Positions 1-10,150 of a DNA stretch of 64,000 nucleotides are shown here, one piece after another. The number at the start of each line of letters is the position of its first letter. The stretch's first letter is position 1. Origin of the DNA: Dryas octopetala. Taxonomy: Eukaryota > Streptophyta > Magnoliopsida > Rosales > Rosaceae. The stretch covers positions 16,466,835 to 16,530,834 of the forward strand of contig OY992832.1 in the NCBI GenBank assembly GCA_963921425.1. Direction: 5' to 3'. Both the position numbers and the translations under genes were made by a program. The notes beneath the pieces were generated by a model that made no database searches, was not told the DNA's origin, and saw only the letters and a list, made by a program, of their open reading frames with translations.

Positions 1-410
1 ATAGAAGTTTATAGAGTTGGTTTCTTGGTCCCCATTGGAAGATTTAAAGTAATAGAAATCTAAAATCCTGATATATAGACCATAGAAATATCAGTCTTCC
101 TATCAGATGAAAATAAATAAATAATCAGTCTAACACAGTCCTTTTGTCAGTCTAATATAGATTATTTTAAAAGTGGGAGGAGAATTAGAATAAGATTTCA
201 TACTGGAGATAGTTGTAGTTCATACAAGTACAAATTCAATTTGTTTCATTTTACCATTGAATGGTGGTTTCTGTAATGAATCTTCTAGATAAATACTGCT
301 TCATCATGCTTATACCTAAGGTCCACCTGATTGCTGATGTTTTCTTTTTCACCTTCCTTCAAATTGCCTTCATTGATGTTGTTTCTGAGAGATAATGTTG
401 GTTGGTTCAG

Positions 411-1255
411 GGCCAAGGCAAAACTAGTTTATGCTTGTGAATGGAATCCCCATGCTGTTGAGGCACTTCGACGAAATCTCCAAGCCAATTCTGTTAGTGA
501 TCGTTGTATCATTCTTGAGGGAGATAACAGGATAATGGCACCTAAAGTAAGTTAAAACGCTAGCATCTTTTTCATTACTAACTGATATAATTATCATTTT
601 ATTTTATTTTATTTTATTTTATATGCACATGTATATGATAATTATATCACTTTAAGTTTTATGTACATGTTGCAAGTATTCATCCATACAAATAAAATAG
701 TAATAATTTTTTCTATAACTGAGCTATCTATTATTCTATATTGATTTAAGTAAAAATTCTCTTGATTTAACTGAGAAAATTTATGGTACCTTGGATATAT
801 ACTTAAAATACAGTGGCTGGCCCATGTCTGATTGTTTATGCAAAATGTAAATGTGAAAGGTCCTCGAACTTAGTTTGGAACAATAAGGCTCCCTTTGGTT
901 CTTTAGCTTTTGACCTTCAGAAAGCCACCTTTTAATGATCTTTCTTTTCTGCTTGAGTAATTAAAATGTATGTTTGGTCACTTATGCAAAATGCTGGATT
1001 TTTTCATACTTTGCTTGGTATGTCCAAGAGGAAAGGTCTGCTGTGCTTGCTATAACTTGATTGTTTTCTCACAGGGAGTAGCTGATCGGGTCTGTCTTGG
1101 TCTCATTCCAACAAGTGAGGGTAGTTGGGTCACTGCCGTTAGGGCATTAAGGTGATATGTCCTTAGTATTATATATTTACTGTTCTTCTCAGATTTGTCT
1201 GCAAATATTTTCACTTATTAGCAATCTAAATAATTAGCTCCTATGCTGCTGAAAC

Positions 1256-1292
<37 letters not shown>

Positions 1293-1633
1293 GACCAATG
1301 TAAATACACACATTTTGATGGTAATTCTGATAATGCAGGAGTGAGGGTGGGGTACTACATGTGCATGGGAATGTGAAAGACTCAGAGGAGAATTTATGGA
1401 CTGAACATGTTTCAGAATCAATACATGAAATTGCTACATCTGAAGGTATTATTTTCGAGACACATGGATAAATACAGTCATAATCACTTCCAGTTTAGAG
1501 GGTGTAAATTATGTTTTTCTTAGCAGGTCATTGTTGGGAAGTTTCAATAGAACATTTGGAGAGAGTGAAATGGTATGCCCCACACATCCGTCATCTTGTT
1601 GCAGACGTAAGATGTAGACAGACCCTGAGATAA
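411..1633 (+). CDS. tRNA wybutosine-synthesizing protein 2/3/4, C-terminal exons (partial)
   Basis: Partial gene whose 5' part lies before the window. Visible exons are 411-546, 1075-1151, 1339-1445 and 1527-1633 (TAA), all with GT-AG borders and continuous frame. The first reads LVYACEWNPHAVEALRRNL, the S-adenosylmethionine-binding Rossmann segment of the TYW2/Trm5 methyltransferase-like fold; the second reads ADRVCLGLIPTSEGSW; the third GGVLHVHGNVKD; the last ends HIRHLVADVRCRQTLR. In plants TYW2 is fused to TYW3 and TYW4 domains in one protein, with the TYW2 part at the C-terminus, which fits the stop seen here. TYW2 transfers the aminocarboxypropyl group of SAM to the wybutosine precursor at G37 of tRNA-Phe. 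That role is family knowledge; the fusion itself cannot be seen in this window. Positions 1-410 are read as intron. Confidence 0.85.
1257..1292. repeat. (CT)n(CA)n compound microsatellite
   Basis: A run of CT dinucleotides passes directly into CA dinucleotides inside the intron between the second and third visible exons of the wybutosine gene. It will be length-polymorphic; no function is suggested. Confidence 0.9.
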
Positions 1634-2247
1634 CAAATTAAACACTGCATGTTGAAGGCAACAAGTTATTCAAGGCCCACCCACATTTCCTAGGGATCCA
1701 GGCAACACAGCAGGCCAGGTAGGTTGGACTAGATTGGCCTGCTTGAGAAATATCAGACTTGTTTTTGTTTTTGGGAATCAAAATATTATATATTATGAAT
1801 GACAATGAACAGTTTTTCAGGATAATTTTCAAAAGAAAAAGTTTAAATTCCTTTGCACTATAGTTCATCGTATCAGACTTCATCTGGTTGGTCATATTGA
1901 ATCAAGAGTAATCAACAACTTAGATTCATAGTCTGGTAAAGGAAAACTGCTACAGTGCAGACACCAAAATCAATATTTTAAGATGGGAAAAAGATGTTTC
2001 CGTCGGATCTAATGGTAAAATATGTGTCCGCATGGGGTCCACAACTCCACATGTTAGATTTCCACCCGATACCCTTTGGGTGTCACTGTCTACTTGTTTC
2101 CTAATATAGATTGGACCTATAATTGGAATTTGGAAACCCGCTGGTTTTTGCACATAGAAAAAACAAAAGAAGCTCACATGTAGATGCAGCCTCTATGCCA
2201 ATATTTTGTGCTTGAAACAGTCAAACTAATCCTACTTTAAACTAAGG
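1634..2247. other. Intergenic, 3' flank of wybutosine gene
   Basis: AT-rich DNA with no convincing exon. Short open frames on the minus strand here lack family resemblance and look random. Confidence 0.6.
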
Positions 2248-3600
2248 GGCTGTTTGGCATTGTTTATTAAGAGTCCGTTTGACACTGCTTCTTAAGAAAA
2301 GCTTTTGCATCATAGCGCTTTTACTAGTAGCACTTTTAATTAATATATAGCGCTTTTAAAGACATAAGTACTTTTACATAAACACACTTTATTGTTTGGT
2401 GTCATTATAAAAGTACTTTTATACCATACATAAGTACTTTTGATAATGTTTGGCTATATAAAGAACTTTTTATTTTTATTTCATAAACTTTTATTAATCA
2501 TCATTAGAAGAATATTTTTATTACTTTAAAGTTTTTATAATCTATTAATCACAACCATCTACACAAATCTCATGGTTGACATTGCCCCACATCTTGATCT
2601 ATAGATTTATTAATTTTTTTCCTCTTTTTAATTTCTTCTTTTGTTTTTCTGAACTTATTTCTCTGTGTAAATGATGGGATGCTCTTCTCCTCTTCATATT
2701 TTTCTTGCATTCACATCAACTTCCAGTCTACTCTCTTCTACATCCCCTTCTCTCTTTCCTTCTGTAAATCACCATCTTTATTTCTCGGCAACATACTAGT
2801 TCAAGCTTTACCTCACCTCCATCTCATACCCACCGCTTTGGTAAAATTGAACGGTGCAAGTCGGCTGCACCATATCGAAATTTCTATTGGTTTGAACGAA
2901 GTTTATATTAATTTCAAAATATCTCAGCAAATAAGGCTGAAATTTATAAAAATTTTGCAGCAATCAAAATATATATTAATTTCATTTCAAAACTGCATTT
3001 GAATAACCAAAAACAATTAGGATGTCAGGTGTTGTGAACATAAGTGAGGTTTTGAAATTTTGGGTTCGTGAGTTTTGATTTGTCTCTGATCGATTTGTAG
3101 AAGAGAAAGAGAGAGGATGAAGGAGAGGAAGAAAAAAGAAAGGAATGGATCAGCAAAGAGAAGGGATAATTAAAGGAAATGTGAAAAGGGGCTGTTTGTA
3201 CAAGAAGGACCAATCTCATTGTTTGCTCCATTAACATTGTTGTTGCTTTGGTATGGTTTTAGAGAAATAAAAATGATGATTGATGGAAAGATTGATGGAA
3301 GGAGAGGAGGAGGTGGAGTCATGAAAGAGACTGTGAGTGGCTGCAAGAAAAAAAGAAAAAAGAAAAAAAAAAGACGTTCTTTCTTTTTTTCTTTGTTGGG
3401 GTTATATGGGTATTTGATATAATAAATAGGGATATTTTGGAAACTTAAAAAAATTCATTAAAGGAAGCCACGTGCTTCCCGTGTTTTCTCTAGGCAGCAC
3501 TTATAGGAAGAAGCAAGGTGCTTCTTCCAAAACCACTTCAAGTGTTTTTAAAATGGTCTAAACTTCTAAAGCACGTTTAAATTTTTTTTTGCCATAAATA
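2248..3600. mobile_element. Degenerate non-autonomous DNA transposon, probable
   Basis: The left part starts near GGGGCTGTTTGGCATTG and carries many scattered copies of AAAGCACTTTT/AAAAGTGCTT-like words (2300-2450). The right part (3470-3590) carries the same words in the opposite sense, for example GAAGCAAGGTGCTTCTTCC. This pattern, with a CTGTTTGG-type start, is common in old hAT or PIF foldback elements of dicots. I could not find matching ends or a target-site duplication, so borders are approximate and two nested elements are possible. It codes for nothing recognisable. Confidence 0.35.
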
Positions 3601-6104
3601 ATATCGTATGGCATACGTTGCGTTTATTATGGATATGGTAAGTTAATTTGTTAAGATGTTAGGTAGACTGTAGACCCTAGGATTTAATGCTGATCCTTGT
3701 TGACTTATTCATTCGAAATAGAAAATAAATTTGTCTCTTATACTATTCAGGAATGCAATTCCCTTGTCTGCTATCTCATTGTTTAAAATACCATCAATAA
3801 AAAAATGGCGTAATCTGTAATCCAAAGATGTTGCTGAGATTCTACGTACTCTTCTAGATTGAGGAGTTTGATACTAATGCATTGAGCATTAGAAGGTTTC
3901 TCAACCCAAAAAAAAAAAGAACAAAAAGAGAGAAAAAAAAACCTATTGAAATGCACCAAAAAGAAAAATTGGTCCTGCTTGTTGCCTTGTTATACTATGG
4001 TAAATTGAATATTGTTGTCCGTTAAATGCTATTCTATTAAGTTAACTTCTCACATTATAACCTATATTGCAAGACGTCTCACTTCACAATAATTCATTTA
4101 AACGTTGTAAGACATCTGACAATGCACAATCATGTAAAAGAAATTTTCTACTAATTTATAATTGGACGTATTTTATTATTAATAAGAAACCGGTGACAAA
4201 CAATGCAATAATGTGATAAAAAAGAAACACTTGATAAGTTGTACTATTTTCCTTTAAATTTGTAGAACAATTAAAAATAAAGATGCCACATGTGGCTAGT
4301 TTGCCATTTCGTATACGATTCCTTCTATTACTATAAACTGTGACAATTGAATAATCTTTTATGTTGTTGTGGCCCTGTGGGGTTCCTGATAATCAATGCT
4401 TTTAGCCTCATGCATTGATTATGAGGTTGCCCTATGGTCCATATCACATAAACATTGTGGTTGTACGTGGATCTCTAGGGATTGGTCAAAAAGTCATGTA
4501 ATTGAAAATTATGATATTAATAAACCAGTCACTAATCAACAAGATCACCTTTAACAAGCCACATACTTTATAATTAATCAAGTAATTAATCCGTGACTGT
4601 GACAGCACTGGACTGACGAGCCCCATGACAGAGTCATTACTCTTTGGCTCCACCTTTCATGCTTACTCCTTGGTGCATATGCAAAAGCTAGCTATTCACT
4701 CTTTCAACTTGCAAGTGAAATGAAACTGTCGGTGGCCACACTGTTTACAAGTTAGGCAGTAACTATCAAATGAACCCTTCTATGAATGTATACCGTGTCT
4801 CTTATTTTTCATTACGTGCTCCATCATGAGAAGTTTTATTTTGATAAATGGTAATATTATTATTGTAAAAAGACCCACAAATGCTTCTACAAGCTTGTTT
4901 ATAAACTTTTCACTTTTGTATATATTCTCTCAACAAATTTTTTTTTTGTATACATAAAATACTAAAGATATTGTTATTGTTTAAACCTTTTTTTTTTATT
5001 TTTTTAACTTGGGGTAAGTAAATTTGGACTTAGCACCTCTCTAACATTGTGAAAAGAATTATTACTATATGACAAATTATTTTTATTTTTTTTTATCTCA
5101 GACCACAACCTAGTTGATTCATAATGTTTAAGAAAAAGAAAGGGTATTGTGGTGAAAATAGAGGGCCATGCAAGTCAAAAGTAGGGTTTCCTTCCAAGTT
5201 GCTCACTAGTTACCAACTTACTATAACATTATCATTCTTTAAATCATTCAAAACCGAATATTGTAAACTTTATTAATTTTGCAATGAAGAATTGATTTGA
5301 CCATGCATGCTTTTCTTTTTCTAAGACAATTCTAGTTCTTTTTTCTTTTCTTTTCTTTTCTTTTTATGGGCTGGCATGCACTATCATAGTTTGTGTGATG
5401 ATTTCATGGCCTTTCCGCTTTACATTTAGCTTCAATAACAGGGCTATTTATATTGTTTGAGTTGCATTAAAATGCATATTCATAAATAAATTGAGTCTTA
5501 TTGTGCTAACTCAGCAAATGAGGGGTCATTTCGGTGACATGTTAAAATAATTTTGTGGTGATATTAAGAATTTGCTTTGTATTTGGTTTGGTTCTCAGCT
5601 TATCCATATATCCAACTACACAAATTACTTTACAGTTAATAGGTTAAATAGTAAGTTAAATTATATACTGTACCTGTAACTTACCTTGAACGTCTACATT
5701 CAGATGAACAGGACAAAATAGAAAAACAGAATGCGTAAACCCAGTTTTTGTTGACAAATGGACTGCCTCAAATACTTGGTGTGTCACTTTCACATTTGGT
5801 AATCCATCTACATGCATTTCATGTCCACGGTCATTTCTCACATATTGGACCGCTTTGGGGCCATAGAAGCACCAAAATCGTTCAATGGATAGTAACTTCA
5901 TCCTTTCAGCATTTTCTGCTAACTATGCAACAAGTGTTACCCAACTTTCAGCACAAAATGAGGTTAATGTCTTAATGAGGTAATAAAGTTTTGAGTCTGT
6001 TTCAGCAGTGAATGCTGCAGCGATTACAAGGCTGAAAAAGGTCAAAGACCCCAAAATTGCAACAAGTGTCTCCTATTTTAATACATATTTATCCATCTCT
6101 GCTC
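3601..6104. other. Intergenic, upstream of peroxidase
   Basis: AT-rich with many homopolymer runs (for example 4986-5005 and 5340-5364). No gene recognised apart from the inverted exon fragment at 5825-5860, listed separately. Confidence 0.6.
5825..5860 (-). repeat. Perfect 36-bp inverted copy of the peroxidase last exon
   Basis: The 36 bases here are the exact reverse complement of 7378-7413 in exon 4 of the peroxidase gene just downstream. Identity stops abruptly at both sides. Read on the minus strand, the copy keeps the peroxidase frame (PKAVQYVRNDRG) and sits inside an 81-codon open frame at 5656-5901 whose remaining residues I do not recognise. Mutation has not touched the copy, so it is recent, selected, or kept alike by gene conversion. 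Confidence 0.9.
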
Positions 6105-6112
6105 TATTTAAG
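6105..6112 (+). promoter_or_regulatory. Probable TATA box of the peroxidase gene
   Basis: TATTTAAG lies about 40 bases before the start codon region, in a suitable place for a TATA element followed by a very short 5' UTR. Assigned by position and match only. Confidence 0.5.
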
Positions 6113-6152
6113 AAGTAGCTTAGCCAAGACTACTCCAAGACTCTAAAGCAAG

Positions 6153-7660
6153 ATGGGTTCCAGAGCACTCTTCTTCTTTGCTTTGCTATCTTTCTCAGCA
6201 GTGCTCCTCAGGCCTTGTTTTGCTGATGAAAATGTGGAGGACCCAGGTCTTGTTATGGACTTCTACAAGGACTCATGTCCTCAGGCTGAAGAACTCATCA
6301 GAGCGCAAGTCAAGCTGCTCTACAAGCGCCACAAGAACACTGCATTCTCTTGGCTCAGAAACATCTTCCATGACTGTGCTGTTCAGGTATATATATAAGC
6401 CAATTATCAAATTTCTGTCAAAGACCTGATGGTTTGTGATTAACTTATTAACATTTTTTGGGATTTTGGGTTGACAGTCATGTGATGCCTCACTGCTGCT
6501 AGACTCAACAAGGAGGTCCTTGTCCGAGAAGGAGATGGACAGGAGCTTTGGGATGAGAAACTTCAGGTACATTGAAGAAATTAAAGAAGCAGTGGAGAGG
6601 GAGTGCCCTGGAGTTGTTTCCTGTTCAGATATTCTTGTGTTGTCTGCTAGAGAAGGAGTTGCTTCTGTACTTCCCTTAACCTTGATCTTTCTTTTTGTTA
6701 GATTTTTTCTTTATCCACTTAATTTGGTTCATATTCTGTTCTTTTAAAACAGATCTGAAGTTGGTATAACTTATTCTTGGTCTAATTTGCTTGGAACTCT
6801 AGTTTTTATCCATTTTGGAACCATTTTTTGTTTTGGGTTGTAGTAGATTTTGAGGTACAAGTGTCTAACCCATTTTGAACTTACTCTCTGCTCATCCCAG
6901 CTAGGAGGCCCATACATCCCTCTTAAAACTGGAAGAAGAGATGGTAGGAGGAGCAGAGCAGAAATCCTTGAGCAATACCTTCCTGACCACAATGAGAGCA
7001 TGTCTACTGTCCTTGAGAAGTTTGCTGACATTGGCATTGACACTCCTGGTGTGGTTGCCCTGCTAGGTACGCATATCTAAATTTACACATGAGTTCCATT
7101 TGACGGTGGAAAAGTAATCACATCTGACGGTGAAAAAGTAAATCCCTCAAGATCTAAGAGTCATAAATTAAGTGATTGTATGACATTAAGTAGCTCTTGA
7201 CAGCATATGCATGTTACATGTCACTGATTTTGGTCATTTTAATTGTACAGGAGCTCACAGTGTTGGTAGAACACACTGTGTGAAGCTGGTGCACCGTCTG
7301 TACCCAGAAGTTGACCCAGCTCTCAACCCTGACCATGTTCCACACATGCTCAAGAAGTGCCCTGAGGCAATTCCTGACCCCAAAGCGGTCCAATATGTGA
7401 GAAATGACCGTGGTACCCCTATGATATTTGACAACAACTACTACAGGAACATATTGGACAACAAGGGCTTGATGATGGTGGATCACCAACTAGCCACAGA
7501 CAAGAGGACAAAGCCTTATGTCAAGAAGATGGCCAAGAACCAAGGCTACTTCTTTAAGGAGTTTTCAAGAGCCTTCACCATTCTCTCTGAGAACAATCCT
7601 CTTACCGGAACAAAGGGTGAGATCAGAAAGCAGTGCAATGTTGCCAACAAGCTCCACTAG
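6153..7660 (+). CDS. PRX42: Class III peroxidase, PRX42/PRXR1 type
   Basis: Complete gene with exons 6153-6386, 6478-6666, 6901-7066 and 7251-7660, 999 nt, 332 residues. A hydrophobic signal peptide (residues 1 to about 24, ending CFA) directs secretion to the cell wall. The distal haem motif reads RNIFHDCAV (His about 73), then SCDASLLLDSTRR with Ca-binding residues, ECPGVVSCSDILVLSAR, and the proximal haem ligand motif LGAHSVGRTHC (His about 199). The tail ends NPLTGTKGEIRKQCNVANKLH. The enzyme uses H2O2 to oxidise phenolics in wall cross-linking, lignin or defence. The motif RNIFHDCAV and the conserved block DPKAVQYVRNDRG are typical of the Arabidopsis PRX42 (PRXR1) branch rather than general class III enzymes. 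The start codon sits at the first ATG of a short leader. No defect is seen. Confidence 0.95.
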
Positions 7661-8294
7661 AACAAGCTTTGTCAACAAGTCTAGCTCAACTTTTCTTCTT
7701 TAATCATACAAAGGAGAAAGAGTGTGGGACAGCTTGCATAATAAGATGGCTTTTCTAGATGGGTTTGTTTTTTTTATGGCAGGGATTAGTGCTATGGTTA
7801 AAAGGCATGCACTGTGTCTGATGTAGATTTCTTCCTTTTTGTCTTTGTTGGTGTTGTTGTTGTCGTAGCTGTAGTGGTGTTGGGCCTTAGTGAGATGGGC
7901 ATGGTGGATGTATGGATGTGGAGATGTATGTATGTATATGTATGGGTGGTTTGAATATGTATGAAGCATGGATTTCAGTGATGATAGTTATTGATGATTC
8001 ATGCTTATTATGCATCTTTCATTATATCATTGATGTTGGGTCCCTCAGACTGGATGAAATTAATAATCAGTCACTAAATGACAATGTAAAAGTGCAAATA
8101 AAGACAGAAAGAAAGGATAAGATTCTCAGCAGATGTATCAATATGCATATAAATGCATTAATTAGTATCGGTTGGTGGGTAGATTGAGATAGTGAGTTAT
8201 TACTTATTAGTGAGTAGTACAAAGAGATGGACTACGGAAATTAGAATAGAGGCCTTTTATCTCTAAAACTAACACGCGCTCAGGGTAAGCATAG
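7661..8294. other. 3' UTR and flank of the peroxidase
   Basis: GT-rich, with TATG/TGTATG runs near 7910-7960. No gene recognised; the 3' UTR must end somewhere here. Confidence 0.5.
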
Positions 8295-8302
8295 TTTGGA
8301 AG

Positions 8303-8593
8303 TAGGGATGGCCATTTAATCCAATGACAGATAGCCACAAAATTAAACTTATTTATCAAACTCATACCCAAGTAACTCACCTTATAGTATAATAAATATT
8401 ACCTTTATCCGTCCCACCAAAGTAATGAGTTACCCAACCCAACCCAAAAATCCACCATTCATGTTTTTTTTTGTCATAATTTCAGTATTTTTTTTTTTTT
8501 AAGATCAGCTCTTATAGTATATAGTTTTTTTTTTTTTTGCCACTTTTACAGTACATAGTTACATGTTATTATGAACAATTACAATTATATAAC

Positions 8594-8637
<44 letters not shown>

Positions 8638-9129
8638 CTCCCTACTTCTTATAGTACATAGTTTTTTTTTTACCACTCTTACGGTACATAGTTACATACT
8701 TACATGTTATTATGAATAATTACAATTATATAACGTTATCTCTCTCTCCTCTCTTAGCTCCCTACTTCTTTTTTTGGCCAGGCTCCGCTCCCTACTTCAA
8801 TCATGTTGCAATATATCCAATATTGCAACAGTTTAATTGATCCATTAGTTTTCGACCAAAAAAAAAATTGATCAATTAATTTACATTTTTCAGTTTAATT
8901 GCAATGTAAATTTAAATTTCAAGTTCATTATACTTGAATTTAATGATAACAAAAAAAAAATTAAAATAGAGGATTTGGGTAAACCACGGGTATTATCCAT
9001 ATCCGCCCATTTTTTATACGGGTATTAACATATATATACCCATACCCATCCCATTACCCATACCCACACTACTCTAATAGAGTAGGTACCCGCAGGTACC
9101 CAAACCCACGGGTAAAATGGCCATCCCTA
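8303..9129. mobile_element. hAT-type non-autonomous element, 827 bp
   Basis: Terminal inverted repeats TAGGGATGGCCATTT (start) and its reverse complement (end). It is flanked by the 8-bp duplications TTTGGAAG and CTCGGAAG, which differ only by two C/T changes. An 8-bp duplication and TAGGG(A/G)TGG-type ends mark the hAT superfamily. The interior has no transposase. It contains a CT microsatellite (8598-8635) and an internal tandem duplication of roughly 120-135 bp (8514-8648 and 8650-8771). Confidence 0.88.
8598..8635. repeat. (CT)n microsatellite
   Basis: About nineteen CT units inside the hAT-type element; the same place in the second internal copy holds only about seven. Confidence 0.9.
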
Positions 9130-9405
9130 CTCGGAAGGGAAGGAAACGGTTCTGAGAGCTTGCATAGGCACAATAATTAATTAGAACATGGTTCCAAAAG
9201 CTTACATGAAGAACATTAAATAATTAGAAAATGCCGAGAGAGATAGAGAGAGAGAGAGGAGCAAATGAAAGCTTACATGCATAGCCACAGATGGCCATCA
9301 GATCTTTAACTTACTGTGCATTCTAGAGAGAGATTTATTAAAACATGTCATAAACTAAGGGGGTTCTGAGATAACAGATTATTTTTCTCAATTATTGCTT
9401 ATTCA

Positions 9406-9595
9406 TGAGAATTTTTAATGTATAACTAATATATCGCTATATGGTGTAAGTGTAACCAATCCAACGTATAAGGATATTGTTAAACGGTATGTTTATCTTT
9501 TCTATGATATAATATTAATAACATTCATCCATATTATGGTACGTTAGATTAGTTACACCACGTGGTAGTGTATCGGTCACACCGAAAAATCTCTC
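9406..9595 (+). mobile_element. 190-bp hAT-type MITE, copy 1
   Basis: The two halves are imperfect inverted repeats: the start TGAGAATTTTTAATG pairs with the end CGAAAAATCTCTC, and both carry TGGTGTAA/TTACACCA blocks. Flanked by CTTATTCA and CTCATTCA, an 8-bp duplication with one C/T difference. A second copy lies inverted at 30572-30753 (shared blocks include CCAATCCAACGTATAAGG). Confidence 0.85.
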
Positions 9596-9603
9596 CTCAT
9601 TCA

Positions 9604-10150
9604 CAATAATTTTAGCCACCATGGATAGATATTGCAGATATAAGAATTGCAGTATTTTTATATAATTGCAAGGTACCATGGATTAATTCTTATTATTCAT
9701 CAAAGAATGACATAATAGAAATTTATTTTATAAGGTAGGATGGGATTGTTTTATCTTTTCAAAAGTGCTATGTTACATGAGTCATTATAGTCATTGAAGA
9801 TCAATGAGTAATGAAGCTCATAACTCTGGCAGTGACCCTCAATTGCGTGGTACATTTTCATCAATGTAAATAATGGAGACAGTGCACTTGATTTTCACAA
9901 GACAAGGATTGTTTTCAATTGAATGTGTCACAGATGCAATAACTAAAGTGAAATAGGCTATGGGACCATATTTCCACTGTCAACTGAAAAGAAGTTACAT
10001 TGAACATCATGAATTTGTAAATTACATACCAGCTGAGAAGTGGAGAACCAAAAATGCATCACACTGCATCATTCTTTACCAAGATAACTTCAGTTATGAA
10101 AATTTACAAGGAGCACAGATGTGATAATTGATCAATATCATTTCACCTTG
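9604..10150. other. Intergenic
   Basis: No coding or repeat signal that I can support. The minus-strand gene ends at 10151, so its 3' UTR should occupy the right part. Confidence 0.6.

Noticed and set aside
2679-3002. 107-codon plus-strand frame
   Set aside because: Lies in the degenerate transposon, has no domain and low-complexity composition.
5656-5901. 81-codon minus-strand frame upstream of the peroxidase
   Set aside because: Only the 12 residues from the inverted peroxidase copy are recognisable; the rest has no match I trust, so no gene is claimed.
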